Below, in pieces: positions 43,500 to 53,080 of a stretch of 64,000 nt of DNA. Position numbers and translations under genes: made by a program. This stretch comes from Aquabacterium sp. CECT 9606 (GTDB lineage Bacteria > Pseudomonadota > Gammaproteobacteria > Burkholderiales > Burkholderiaceae_C), in the NCBI RefSeq assembly GCF_918741295.1, contig NZ_CAKKNB010000002.1, forward strand, positions 1 through 64,000. Reading direction: 5' to 3'. Numbering within the stretch: the first letter of the stretch is position 1; each line of letters starts with the position of its first letter. The notes under the pieces are model-generated. The model saw only the letters and a list, made by a program, of their open reading frames with translations. It ran no database searches and was not told the origin of the DNA.

Positions 43500-45743
43500 T
43501 CAGGCCATCTGAACAAGTTCTTCCTGCTCCTTGCGTGCTTGAGCGATGTCCTTGATCAGGTTGTTACTCCACTCGTACACCGCAGACGCATTGTCTTCGT
43601 CCTCGCCTTTCCGAACGCGCTTTGGCGGAGCCTGGCGCAGCTCATCCTCGTGCTCGCTGCGCCGAATGAAGAAGCCACTGTGCGGGTAATAGCCACGCCG
43701 GACAAAGTATCCACCGCCTTCTCTGCGCGTTCCCGACTGAGTGCGAACCGCCATCTCTTCGCCCCAACTCAACAGGTCGCTGGCGTCTTCATCCTTCATG
43801 ACGGGATAGGGTGTGCCGTATTCCGCCTCCTTGACCAAGGCCGCGTCTTCAGCTGTCAATTCTTCACCCCGCGCTTGCTTGGCTTGGGCCTCATGCACCT
43901 GGGTGGTCTTCTGGTGGATTTTCTTGTCGAAGCCTTTGAGTTCAGACGGGTCCTGGTCCATCACCCTCTCGACGCGGCTACGCTTGTCAAACTCGGTCAC
44001 TTCGCCAGCCATGTAGAACGTCGCGAACGAGTCGTGAACGTGGTCGTCAAAAAAACGGGCCACGTCATCAGGCAAAGGCTCAGGATTTTCAAAGTGGCCC
44101 ACCGCGAAGGTTTCCCACTCATCAAGCGCGGTGTGCGAGTTGGCACGGATCACCTGCCATTGGTTGGCCTTGTAGCGGTATTCGGAGCCGAACTCCGGTT
44201 GATTTGAATGACCACGGTCGTGATGCTGCGCATGCGTGGATTTGCGGTGGTGCAGCAGCTCCAAGTCACCAGCCAGCAACCGGTTGGCGGATGACAGGTC
44301 TTCCTTGTCCTGCTCACTGCTTGCCTGGAAGCTGGCTGTGCTCTCCAGGCTGGTGAGGCGCATGGCCTTCCACCGGTAGAAGAGGCTCATGTGGGACTTG
44401 AGCACACCGCCGCCATCGCCCAGTTCTTGGGCATAGGCTTTCCAGGCGCTGGCCAGGTTGGCGTCGACTTCGAAGTCGACCTTCGCGCGATCAGTCATTT
44501 CACTGAAAGGTAAAAGCGGCACGCCTGCTTTGCGAGCAGCCAGGTACATGTGCGCCAGCGGAATCTGCGACAGCAAACTGCCTTGTCCCCCTCGCGCCTT
44601 GCCCTGCTCATTGGGGGCATAGCCTCCACCAACATCAGAGTGCGAACCTGGATAGAGAAACTCCTGCATGCCACCGCCACGTTGACGGGTCACTGGAAAG
44701 TTCATCCGCATTTCATGCGCAGCAATAAGGTGCACCCCCTTGGTGACACAGCCTGGCAATGGCTTGTCCACGTAGTTGGCCCAAGACCAGTGCCCGTCAA
44801 AGATGGCCCCCGGCATAGGCAAGGTCTTGGCCACCGAGGCGGAACCGCCCACCGACGCCACAACATCGAAGACGCCTAGGAAATTGATCTCGGCTTTGAT
44901 GCCCGCCAAGCATCCTCCTTCCAAAAGCTTGTCAAACAAGTGGCAGAACGCCACGGCTTCCGCGCCGCCTCGCGAGAAGCCAAACACCGACACGGTGACT
45001 GATGGGATAGCAGGTTTGGGGGTGGCTTTCAAGGCCGCCTGAAGTTTATCTATATGCGGCGCAAACCAGTCCTTGTGGGTGACACGTTTACCGTCACGCT
45101 GGTGTGCAATGGCGACTCGGCCGATTTCGCGGCCGTAGGCTTGGGCGAGTTGGCCAAGAACAGCTTTTTTGTAGAGAGGCTCTTGAGTAAACACCGTCAT
45201 GTGGATAGCGTTGAGAACCTGAAAAAGCCCCCAGATGATTCGCGCTTGTCCACCCTTGGCAAAAGCTTTGCCTTCTGCGCTCTCTGTAGGTTCCCCAATT
45301 TCTGGAAAATCAGTGCCGACACCTTGGATGTAAATTCCGTGCAGGCCCGCGGCCGTCTTTGAATTTGGAAATGCTTGGTATAGACGAGCAACGTTGCTGT
45401 GGCTCGCTTCATTGAACGGAAGGGGTGACTTCTGCTTTGGGAGCGATCGCTCGACAGAACTATTGAACTTTCCCTCGGCTTTATTAGCTTGCGCCTCCAA
45501 TTTCTTGCGCCTAGCGGTTGAGACTGGCACCGCAATCCGCTTGCCATTGAGGTCGCGTTCCAAGTTATTGTTTGTTCCATCAAAGAACAACCCAACTTGC
45601 ACCGGAATGCTGCACGGTTTTCCGGCGTCATCCACAGCCAATGACAAGAAGCTGCGCGCATCGCTATTAGCAGGCAACTTGAGCGCCTGCGCACTCGGAT
45701 AGTACGGAGCCGCTTTTGGTGGAGATTGCAGATTCTCCGACAT
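43500..45743 (-). CDS. T6SS phospholipase effector, Tle1-type (DUF2235)
   Basis: 747 residues. DUF2235 features: VQVGLFFDGTNNNLERDL (FDGTNN at 54-59), SVFGFSRGGAEAVAFCHLF with the GxSxG nucleophile at about 254-258, and YPGSHSDVGGGYAP with the Asp of the triad near 368. These mark the Tle1 family of type VI lipase effectors that attack phospholipids of rival cells. The C-terminal 300 residues lack a recognised domain. The start shares one base with the stop of the DUF3304 lipoprotein gene (TAATG). The first third is more AT-rich than neighbouring genes. No VgrG domain is fused, so loading through the DUF4123 adaptor is inferred. Confidence 0.85.
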   Translation of the reverse strand: MSENLQSPPKAAPYYPSAQALKLPANSDARSFLSLAVDDAGKPCSIPVQVGLFFDGTNNNLERDLNGKRIAVPVSTARRKKLEAQANKAEGKFNSSVERSLPKQKSPLPFNEASHSNVARLYQAFPNSKTAAGLHGIYIQGVGTDFPEIGEPTESAEGKAFAKGGQARIIWGLFQVLNAIHMTVFTQEPLYKKAVLGQLAQAYGREIGRVAIAHQRDGKRVTHKDWFAPHIDKLQAALKATPKPAIPSVTVSVFGFSRGGAEAVAFCHLFDKLLEGGCLAGIKAEINFLGVFDVVASVGGSASVAKTLPMPGAIFDGHWSWANYVDKPLPGCVTKGVHLIAAHEMRMNFPVTRQRGGGMQEFLYPGSHSDVGGGYAPNEQGKARGGQGSLLSQIPLAHMYLAARKAGVPLLPFSEMTDRAKVDFEVDANLASAWKAYAQELGDGGGVLKSHMSLFYRWKAMRLTSLESTASFQASSEQDKEDLSSANRLLAGDLELLHHRKSTHAQHHDRGHSNQPEFGSEYRYKANQWQVIRANSHTALDEWETFAVGHFENPEPLPDDVARFFDDHVHDSFATFYMAGEVTEFDKRSRVERVMDQDPSELKGFDKKIHQKTTQVHEAQAKQARGEELTAEDAALVKEAEYGTPYPVMKDEDASDLLSWGEEMAVRTQSGTRREGGGYFVRRGYYPHSGFFIRRSEHEDELRQAPPKRVRKGEDEDNASAVYEWSNNLIKDIAQARKEQEELVQMA

Positions 45744-46219
45744 TAAGCACCTTCCTTACGTTTCCAACCTGCAGGTTTGACCGGAGCAGGAATAGGGTGC
45801 TTAGTGCTAGCGCCCCCGAAGTTGGTAACTACAACTCGAATTTGATCATTTGGAAAAACGTGAATGTAGATGTCGCCCGGCTCGTCATACCTCTCTACTT
45901 CCACAATCTTTTCTTTGACAACATCGTTTCTCCCCACTGGCATGTTCCAACGCACCTTGACCATGAGGCCTGGCTGCCAAAGTTCTGGGACTAAGGTGCA
46001 ACAAATACTGGCATTGCCTGCGCCAAATTCATCCATTCCACCGCCACCCCCACCGTTAACAGAAGCGGAGTAGATAAATTTATCAGTGTGGTTCACGACT
46101 CCCACTGAGGCTGAAAATTTCTTTGGCTGAGGGTTCTGGGGTTCCAAAGCACACCCCACCAACGATCCCGCCAGAAGACCACTGATTAGCCACATCATCC
46201 TGTTTGCTTTAATAAGCAT
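45743..46219 (-). CDS. DUF3304-type lipoprotein, probable Tle1 immunity protein
   Basis: 158 residues. The signal peptide MLIKANRMMWLISGLLAGSL ends in lipobox VGC (Cys23), so it is anchored in the periplasm. The mature domain contains VGVVNHTDKFIYSASVNGGG, CCTLVPELWQPGLMVKVRW and YIHVFPNDQIRVVVTNFGG, as in DUF3304 proteins found beside Tle1 lipases. A periplasmic lipoprotein is where protection from a phospholipase is needed. Base composition is markedly lower in GC than flanking genes. GGAGAC precedes the ATG. It is immediately upstream of the effector gene. Confidence 0.8.
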   Translation of the reverse strand: MLIKANRMMWLISGLLAGSLVGCALEPQNPQPKKFSASVGVVNHTDKFIYSASVNGGGGGGMDEFGAGNASICCTLVPELWQPGLMVKVRWNMPVGRNDVVKEKIVEVERYDEPGDIYIHVFPNDQIRVVVTNFGGASTKHPIPAPVKPAGWKRKEGA

Positions 46220-46234
46220 GTAAGTCTCCGTTGA

Positions 46235-47155
46235 TCACGCCGCAGCATCGTCCGATCGGGCGCAGCTTTCCCAAAACTCATCCGGCAAGGCGTTCAATTC
46301 ATCGGCATAGCCATGCCCTGATCGCGTGCGTTGGAGCAAATGCTGGAACGCAGGGTGTTGAAAAGAACCTGGTGCCAAAGCCAGGCCCAACATCACCAGC
46401 GCTTGCCGATCGGGTGCTGCATTCAGAGCACCGCGATTGGCCTGCTGCAAGCAGGCTTGCACCTGTTGATGGATGCGCGCAGGCGTGTCGTGCCGAAGCA
46501 GGTCCGGGCGCACATCGTCTATGCGACTGAGGATGTGATCGGCCTCACCGGCATCAACCAGAGCGTGAAAGCGCTCATCGTCCAGCTCCCAAATGCGCCA
46601 CGGTGAGGCTGCCTCAGTGAGACCAAGTCCTTGAAGAAGCTGGACCTGGCCTTGTCGATCAAGGTAGTGCCATCCACGCAAGGACGTCATCAACTGCGTG
46701 CGCTCAACATCCGTCAGCGCCGCCAGCAAGCTGGGCAGCACGCGGGTATCGCCCCACCGCACGGGCCAATCCAGGCCATCAGCGGTACGGGCAAGCAGGT
46801 AGGGGCGAAGATGTTGCACCAGCGTATCCGCAGCCACGCTGCTGACCAACAAACTCCACATGGGCTTGCCATTGGCCCGCGCATGCAAAGCGGTCAAGTA
46901 CTCGGCCACCGTCTCTTTGTCACCCTTCAAGGCAACGAGCCACAGCCCGACCTTGCCAAGTGCCGCCAATGCGGTTTGGTCATACAAGGCATACCGTGTG
47001 CTGTGTCGCCAAAGTGGCGCATCAAATAACGTTTCGTCGAAGGCGCCATCAATCAAGATGAAGGGAAAGCTGGCCTCCCCGGGGAAGGTCAAGGTCACGC
47101 TTTCCACACAGCGTGAGATCACATCGGGTGCCCAAGGATTGACCGCGAAGAACAT
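46235..47155 (-). CDS. DUF4123 T6SS effector-loading adaptor (Tap/TEC-like)
   Basis: 306 residues, cytoplasmic. The N-terminal two thirds match DUF4123: FILIDGAFDETLF, RYALYDQTALAALGKVGLWLV, WSLLVSSVAADTLVQHLRPYL and a VRWGDTRVLPSLLAAL motif. DUF4123 proteins hold a specific effector and hand it to the cognate VgrG tip. It is placed between vgrG and the immunity/effector pair, the standard order. ATG at 47155 is used, 22 bp after the vgrG stop; a longer frame would overlap vgrG. Confidence 0.85.
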   Translation of the reverse strand: MFFAVNPWAPDVISRCVESVTLTFPGEASFPFILIDGAFDETLFDAPLWRHSTRYALYDQTALAALGKVGLWLVALKGDKETVAEYLTALHARANGKPMWSLLVSSVAADTLVQHLRPYLLARTADGLDWPVRWGDTRVLPSLLAALTDVERTQLMTSLRGWHYLDRQGQVQLLQGLGLTEAASPWRIWELDDERFHALVDAGEADHILSRIDDVRPDLLRHDTPARIHQQVQACLQQANRGALNAAPDRQALVMLGLALAPGSFQHPAFQHLLQRTRSGHGYADELNALPDEFWESCARSDDAAA

Positions 47156-47177
47156 GGTGTTTGCCTGACTTTCTAAA

Positions 47178-50100
47178 TCAAGCCCCGGCAGGTGCCGCAA
47201 AGGCACTGCCCGACTTCATCGCCTTGAGCATGCACGCCACGCACACACTCTTGGGGAAGGTTGGCATGGCCCAAGACTGCGTCCCGCCCCCCACCATCGA
47301 TTTCATCCCCGCCTGCGCCGTGATCTTGCCCGGGCACTCAACCGTCAAGCTTCCACCATCGATCGTGATGCTGGCCCCGCCACTCACCGCCAACACCACC
47401 TTCTTGGCTGCCGCGATGTTGACCACCCCTTGCGCGGTCTTGATCTCCAGCACGTCCCTGGAAGCAATCTGTGCGGGCCCGGCCTGCGCTTGCAAATCAA
47501 TTGCCCCCCGCGCCGCGATCACCGTCAAGCCCTTGCCCGCAGCCTCGCCGCCCGGTTGAATCGCCCCCGCCAGGATGCCTACGGCCTGCCCCGTGTGGAT
47601 GCGCGCCTGGCCACCCACCGCCCAGTGTGTGTCCTGCCCACTGGCCACGGTCGTGGTGTCGTCGCTGCTCAAGTGCAGATCCTGCCCGGCTGTCACGCCC
47701 ACCCCTGCCTTGCCCACGATGGCGATGTTCGGATCGGACATGTGCGGCACCTTGCCCGTGCCTGTGCTGGTGGAGCGTTGCGCCGCATCGGCCAAGGCCT
47801 CAGGCAGTTGTTCGAAGCTGACCATGCCGCTCAAGCTCTTCGTCAAAGCCGCCGCTGGGGCCAGTTGTTCGTTCAAGGCACTGTGGTTGGCCTGCCGGCT
47901 GCCGGCCGCGCTGGCCAGCCCCACTGTCTGGTGTGTGGTGGCTGCCTGGTGAAAGGTCTGCGCCAGTTGTTGCATCTGCTTGGCCAGCGCGATGCCTGCC
48001 GCGTTGTCGCCCGCGCCTTCGGCCGTCTGGCCTGCGCCATGGGCCAGCTTGTACGTGCTCAGCATCACGCCCCGCACGGCACGCACGCCACCCCACGCAT
48101 CGGTGCGCAATTCAAAGCCCAGACCACGGAAGCTGCCTCGGTGGTTGTCGGCCTGGTGCAGCAGGTGGCCCATCTGCAACCAGGTCTGCGCTTGCGTGCT
48201 GTGAAGCTGCGTGCGCAGCTGTCCCGGCGTGTCATCAAACACAAGCTGGTTGTAACCCTGGCCGCCAAACTCCTTGCTCTTGACGCCGCTCAGGGCTGCC
48301 GCGTTGTTCTGGCCCTCGGCGCCGTCGTTGGCCGCGCTGGGCGCCGCACCGTGCCACGCGGGGCTGTTGCCCCCAATGCCTGAGCCCACCAGGTTCATCT
48401 GGCCGCTGGGGCTGTGGTCGGTTGATTGGGCAAAGGCGCTGGTGTCTTTGTCGGCAGCTTGCCCGGCCGGTGTGCGCGGCACGCCGCCTTCGCCTCGGCC
48501 GCTGTACAGGCTGGCTTGCACATAGGGGCGGTCGATGTCGTTGTTCAAAAAGCCCACCAGCACTTCGTGCCCGATGCGCGGGATGAACTGGTGGCCCATG
48601 CCCGTACCCGAGAAGCGCTGCATCACGCGCACCCAGCAGCTGTGGTCGCTGTGTTGGCGACCTTCATTTTGGGGCGCGTGCGGGTTCGTTTGCCAATGGA
48701 ACTTGACTTTGACGCGGCCCAGCTTGTCGGTGTAGAGCTCGTCTGCCCCGTTGGCCGTTGCACTGCCATCAGGACCGACCACGATGGCCGTTTGCATGCC
48801 CCGCGCGGTGGGACGCGGACGAGGGCGCAAGCCTGTGCCATCCAGCAGCACAGCGCGCCAGGGCACGTTTCGGCGCAGGGCCTGGAACTCACAGGCAAAG
48901 CCGGTCTGGGCGGCTTGCCGTTGCAGCTGCTGGGTGTCGATCAGGGCTTCGTGGACCAAAGACCGGTTCAGTTGGGGCAGCTCGGCCTGCCCCAGGCTGG
49001 CCATGATCTTCTCGCTGAACTCTTTGGGCAGGTTGTTGACGCCATAAGCGTCCACGCCATGCACGAAGAACTCCTTGTCTTGCGCGCTCAGGCCAAAGGC
49101 GGCCAACGGGTCAAGGGTGGATTGCGTCACGGCGATCCAGGTGCCTGCGCGCAGGGTGCGCACGGTGCCCCGGCCCAACCAGGTCTTGAAACGGGCCTCG
49201 TGGGCTTCCTGCAGGCGCGTGGCGGCGAACTGGGCTTCGGCCTGGTTGCCAAAGAGGTAGTCGCCCGTGGGGTCGTAGCTGGTGAGCCAACTTTGCAGGC
49301 TGGTGGCTTGCTCGCCACCCCATGGGTGGTGGGTGGGGGCGTCCGCCGTGATGGCGCTGTTGCTGACGTAGTCCCAGCCTTGCAGCACGGTGGCGGTGGT
49401 GCCAACACGGCGGATGGCGGCCATGGCCTGGATGCTGTCTTGCGCTTCCTGGCTGCTGCTGCGGTGAAATCGGATGCCCTGGCCGCCCGTGCTGCTGGCG
49501 CTGACCTGGTCTTGCGGCTGCTTGGCACTGTTGGCAAAGAACACCACGGTGTGACCACCTGGGGCGGCTTCGTCTTCTTCGACCCGGTAGCACAGGCCTT
49601 CTTCGGCCAACAGGCGGCTGACAAAGTCGAGGTCGCTTTCGCGGTATTGCACGCAGTAGGAGCGCTGGCCGCCGTTGCGGGCGAACAGGCCCTGCGCCAC
49701 GTGGTTGGCCACATCTTCGTCCCACTTCCAGGCGGCGATGGCAGCGTGGTCGGCGAACACGTCTTCCACGATATCGATGAGCGACTTGTCTTGCCAGACA
49801 CGGCTGTTGAGCGTGTGGCCCAAGAGGGCGATCCACGGTTGCACCAGCAAGCCCTTGCGGGCCAGGCCGCCGTCGGCTTCCAGCGCATCAGCGCTGACAA
49901 CGTAGCCACTGCGGCGCGCGCGGCTGCCGTCGGCCAAGGTGGTGTGCAGGGTGATGGGGCGTGCGTACAGCTGCTTGAGCTCAACCTGGGCGTTGAGCAC
50001 CAAGGCGTTGATGTACAGGGCAAAGGGCTGGGAGACGGCCTCGTGCAGCACGAAGCTTTCAACCATCAGGTCGGCGGGCAGGCTGCCTTCGGGGCCGCCG

Positions 50101-50198
50101 GGCGACGACAGCGTGTAAAGGCGGGCCTCGGTGCCCCACTGGCCGATGACGGCGGCCAAAGCGCGGCTGATCTCAGACTTGAAAGAATCCAGACCCAT
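47178..50198 (-). CDS. vgrG: Type VI secretion tip protein VgrG with C-terminal DUF2345
   Basis: 1006 residues. The gp27-like part covers about 20-400 (QPFALYINALVLNAQVELKQ; YRESDLDFVSRLLAEEGLCY). The gp5-like OB fold has GRVKVKFHWQTNPH and CWVRVMQRFSGTGMGHQFIPR, followed by a phage-lysozyme-like spike start GHEVLVGFLNNDIDRPYV. The extended C-terminus (about 640-1006) is DUF2345, with repeated beta segments such as ASGQDTHWAVGGQARIHTGQ. It forms the needle tip and carries the Tle1 effector. No other tss genes are in the window, so this is a satellite vgrG island. Confidence 0.93.
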   Translation of the reverse strand: MGLDSFKSEISRALAAVIGQWGTEARLYTLSSPGGPEGSLPADLMVESFVLHEAVSQPFALYINALVLNAQVELKQLYARPITLHTTLADGSRARRSGYVVSADALEADGGLARKGLLVQPWIALLGHTLNSRVWQDKSLIDIVEDVFADHAAIAAWKWDEDVANHVAQGLFARNGGQRSYCVQYRESDLDFVSRLLAEEGLCYRVEEDEAAPGGHTVVFFANSAKQPQDQVSASSTGGQGIRFHRSSSQEAQDSIQAMAAIRRVGTTATVLQGWDYVSNSAITADAPTHHPWGGEQATSLQSWLTSYDPTGDYLFGNQAEAQFAATRLQEAHEARFKTWLGRGTVRTLRAGTWIAVTQSTLDPLAAFGLSAQDKEFFVHGVDAYGVNNLPKEFSEKIMASLGQAELPQLNRSLVHEALIDTQQLQRQAAQTGFACEFQALRRNVPWRAVLLDGTGLRPRPRPTARGMQTAIVVGPDGSATANGADELYTDKLGRVKVKFHWQTNPHAPQNEGRQHSDHSCWVRVMQRFSGTGMGHQFIPRIGHEVLVGFLNNDIDRPYVQASLYSGRGEGGVPRTPAGQAADKDTSAFAQSTDHSPSGQMNLVGSGIGGNSPAWHGAAPSAANDGAEGQNNAAALSGVKSKEFGGQGYNQLVFDDTPGQLRTQLHSTQAQTWLQMGHLLHQADNHRGSFRGLGFELRTDAWGGVRAVRGVMLSTYKLAHGAGQTAEGAGDNAAGIALAKQMQQLAQTFHQAATTHQTVGLASAAGSRQANHSALNEQLAPAAALTKSLSGMVSFEQLPEALADAAQRSTSTGTGKVPHMSDPNIAIVGKAGVGVTAGQDLHLSSDDTTTVASGQDTHWAVGGQARIHTGQAVGILAGAIQPGGEAAGKGLTVIAARGAIDLQAQAGPAQIASRDVLEIKTAQGVVNIAAAKKVVLAVSGGASITIDGGSLTVECPGKITAQAGMKSMVGGGTQSWAMPTFPKSVCVACMLKAMKSGSAFAAPAGA

Positions 50199-50322
50199 CG
50201 AGGGTTCCCTGACATTGTTTTATGTGTGCAAATGCAGGGGAGATTTTCAGGGCTGAATGGGGCCGGGCAAGGCCCCCTTGATGGGGTGTCGATGTAACGA
50301 GTTGAAAGCACCGCCCCGCTCA

Positions 50323-51729
50323 TCACTGCGGCACGTTGGCCGCCTGCGCCCGCGCCATGCCATGGGCGTGCTCCACCGGGCGGATGTAGCCCTTTTGCAG
50401 GGCCGCGTCCGCCGCCAGCTTGTACTTGGTCACGTAGTCTTCGTGCGTGGGATACAGCGCCTTCAGCTTGCTGGCGTTGAAGACGTTGGTGTTGCCTCCT
50501 GCCACGCACGCGAACAAGTCCAGAAAGGCCAGCGAGCCGGTCGTGAAATTGGCGTGGCCGTACTTGGCGATCGGCACCTCGATCTCGGGCAGGCGCAGTC
50601 CACCCAGCGCGTTGCCGTTGGCGTCCTTCTTGATGGACCCCAGCCAGTCGCGCTGCAACTTGGGCGCGGTCGGCGGCGCGGTGCCGGTGCTCATCCAGTT
50701 CTTCAAGTGGTGGATGGCCGCGATCTCGGTCGCGTAGAAGGGCATGGCGTTGTAAGGGCTGATGCACGTGGGGGGCACCCAAGCCACATCGCGGCCGCTG
50801 ACCTCGGCGATGTTGTCCAGCAGGTACTGGTCGGCATGCGAGGCGCCGGCCACTTCCCATTGGCGGATCTTGTCGGTGTCGATCTGCTTGGACGTTCCGG
50901 ATCCCAAAGCGGCATCCATCTCGGTTTGCAGCAAGAAAACGGGCACTTGGGTGTCGCTGCGGATGGCGGCGGTGGACGGCAGGTTGTCGCCGGAGGCGAG
51001 CTTGGCGCCGGTGGCCAGGCGGCCGTGGATCAGCAGGCCATCAAACACATTGTCCAAGGGCTGGATGGCGTTGGCGTAAGTCAACAAACGCATCGCCGAT
51101 TGCGAATGCCCGGTGGCCAGAATCTTCTGCGGCTGCAACCCACCCAGCAGCACCGCGTACTGGTCGCGCACGGCTTGCGCGGTCTGCGACAGGATGTCGT
51201 AGGAGATGTCGTCGTCAGGGATGCTCATGGCGGCATAGCGGCTGCCGAACTGCTTGAGCTTTTGCACGCCCGTGACGCCCACCTTCTGCACATTCACGCC
51301 GACGTAGGCATAGCCTTCGCGCAAGATGGCCTCGTGGGCCATGCTCCAGTCCACGTCCAGCGGATAGCCCGTGCTGACGTTGAGCCATTCCACAATGACC
51401 ACGCCGTTGAACTGGGCCGCGGTGGCCGGCCGGCGCACGATCATGATCGTGTTGTAGGGGTTGGCGCTGGAGACCACGCTCGCCGCCCACTTGCCATCGG
51501 CGCCCAGGGTGCCAGTGCCCTTGTACTTGCGGGCCAGGCCGTTGATGGTGAACTCACGCTCCACGAAATAGCTTTGGGCCACTGGGTCCAGGCGGTCCCC
51601 GAAGCCCGGCGCTTCGGCGTTGGCAGTGACCGAAGCCTGGGGCGCCGCCGCCAGGCTCGATGTGCTGGCGCAGGCCAGCCAGGCGGCCAGACCGCACAGG
51701 CGCGCAGTCGTCTTGCTGAGTCTCTTCAT
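50323..51729 (-). CDS. Secreted alpha/beta hydrolase-domain protein
   Basis: 468 residues with signal peptide MKRLSKTTARLCGLAAWLAC ending near SSLAA. The alpha/beta core has VVIVEWLNVSTGYPLDVDWS, ILATGHSQSAMRLLTYANAI with the GHSQS nucleophile elbow at about residue 205, and a late segment around VEHAHGMARA. It matches the large alpha/beta hydrolase-domain family found in soil bacteria, whose substrates are mostly unknown. AAGGAGATCCC precedes the ATG. It lies upstream of vgrG by about 125 bp on the same strand, but nothing links it to the T6SS island. Confidence 0.8.
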   Translation of the reverse strand: MKRLSKTTARLCGLAAWLACASTSSLAAAPQASVTANAEAPGFGDRLDPVAQSYFVEREFTINGLARKYKGTGTLGADGKWAASVVSSANPYNTIMIVRRPATAAQFNGVVIVEWLNVSTGYPLDVDWSMAHEAILREGYAYVGVNVQKVGVTGVQKLKQFGSRYAAMSIPDDDISYDILSQTAQAVRDQYAVLLGGLQPQKILATGHSQSAMRLLTYANAIQPLDNVFDGLLIHGRLATGAKLASGDNLPSTAAIRSDTQVPVFLLQTEMDAALGSGTSKQIDTDKIRQWEVAGASHADQYLLDNIAEVSGRDVAWVPPTCISPYNAMPFYATEIAAIHHLKNWMSTGTAPPTAPKLQRDWLGSIKKDANGNALGGLRLPEIEVPIAKYGHANFTTGSLAFLDLFACVAGGNTNVFNASKLKALYPTHEDYVTKYKLAADAALQKGYIRPVEHAHGMARAQAANVPQ

Positions 51730-51967
51730 GGGATCTCCTTGAACGAATTGAATTGCATGGCAGCCATCATGGCCGCGCCGTCAAGATAGTTCCAGTCCAT
51801 AACAACCCAACCAGGTAAAACCCCTCAAGGCCCCCTTAGACCAGGGGGAGCGGTGCGCCAAGGTTGAAATGGCGGTTTCTCTGACAAGCGGTGAGGTCAA
51901 AGGCCTACACGGGCACCGGACATCCGCATTGAAAATAATCACTACAAATAATCTTCAAGAAAAAACA

Positions 51968-53080
51968 ATGCCATTGCCTTCCCATGTTGGTGCACCGTCT
52001 TCCAGGCTTGTGATGATGTACGCGGTACTTGCCGCCAGCGGCTTGGCCACCATGCCGGCCAGCGCACAACAGGGCCGCACGGATGATGGTGGCGCCCACT
52101 TGAAAGGCTGGGCTTTTGTTCTGGAGAATGACCTCCTGGGCACCAAGAACGCCAAGGACCGCTGGTACACCAACGGCCTGCAGTTGATGCTGGCGTTTGA
52201 GGAGGGCCGCGAGCCCGAGGTGCTCAAGCCCACCTTGTCATGGGGACGGTGGATGGTGCCCCAAGACTGCGAAGGCGATGGTTGCAACCTGACCTTGAAC
52301 ACGGTGCTGGGCCAAAACATCTACACGCCTCGCGAAGTGGGCGTGGCAGAGCCTCAAACAAACGACCGGCCTTGGGCAGGGTGGTTGTATGGCGGCATCG
52401 GCTTGTCCAACTTCAATGGCAACCGGCACCAGATGCTGGCTTTCAAGGCGGGCCCCACTGGGCCGGCCTCGTTGGCCGAAGGCACGCAGAAGGCGGCGCA
52501 TTGCTGCCTGGGTTCGTCCAAGGAGCCGATGGGTTGGGACAACCAGTTGCGCCCCAGGCTGGGCGTTCAGCTCAGTTATCTGTCCACGCATTATCACTTT
52601 GTCGATAGCCCCGTGGGCCTGCAAACCTCTTGGGGCGGCGCGGTAGGCAATGTGCACACCTTCTTGCGTGGCGCCGTGGCCGTGACCTGGAGCCCGGCGG
52701 GCGGCCAGGGCCGAGGGCTCCAATCAGGGGGGCTGGACGAGGGCGAGTTCTTCACACCGGATTTCAGCGCACACCCCACGCGAGGCACCTTCATGGACAG
52801 CCTGCGCCACACCGTGTTTTACGCGCACATGCAGGTCAGCGCGGTGGCCTACAACGTGTTCCTGGAAGGGCGCACCTACAAAGGCCATTCGGAGATCGAT
52901 CCCGAACGCCTGGTGGGCACCTCCACCGTGGGGTTCGTGGTGCCTCTGGGCGAGCAGGGTCAGCACAAGCTGGGCGTGGCCTGGAAAAGGCGCACGCCCG
53001 AGTTCGAGGTGCGTGGCGCCGGTCCCAACCGGGACCGTTACCAAAGCTGGGGCGTGCTGAGCTACTCGCACGACCTTTGA
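51968..53080 (+). CDS. LpxR-like outer-membrane lipid A deacylase (DUF2219)
   Basis: 370 residues. After a signal peptide (LVMMYAVLAASGLATMPASA) the mature barrel begins WAFVLENDLLGTKNAKDRWYTNGLQ. This is the N-D...T/R-Y-T-N-G motif of LpxR, which removes the 3'-acyloxyacyl chain of lipid A. RPWAGWLYGGIGLSN and the C-terminal YQSWGVLSYSHDL also match. It acts in the outer membrane. An AT-rich stretch (AAAATAATCACTACAAATAAT) precedes the ATG at 51968; a longer frame starting at 51869 adds residues that do not look like a signal. Confidence 0.82.
   Translation: MPLPSHVGAPSSRLVMMYAVLAASGLATMPASAQQGRTDDGGAHLKGWAFVLENDLLGTKNAKDRWYTNGLQLMLAFEEGREPEVLKPTLSWGRWMVPQDCEGDGCNLTLNTVLGQNIYTPREVGVAEPQTNDRPWAGWLYGGIGLSNFNGNRHQMLAFKAGPTGPASLAEGTQKAAHCCLGSSKEPMGWDNQLRPRLGVQLSYLSTHYHFVDSPVGLQTSWGGAVGNVHTFLRGAVAVTWSPAGGQGRGLQSGGLDEGEFFTPDFSAHPTRGTFMDSLRHTVFYAHMQVSAVAYNVFLEGRTYKGHSEIDPERLVGTSTVGFVVPLGEQGQHKLGVAWKRRTPEFEVRGAGPNRDRYQSWGVLSYSHDL

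Noticed and set aside
43500-50198. Prophage remnant as explanation for the VgrG-containing segment
   Set aside because: No other tail, capsid, integrase or lysis genes; the DUF4123, DUF3304 and DUF2235 neighbours fit a T6SS satellite island instead.
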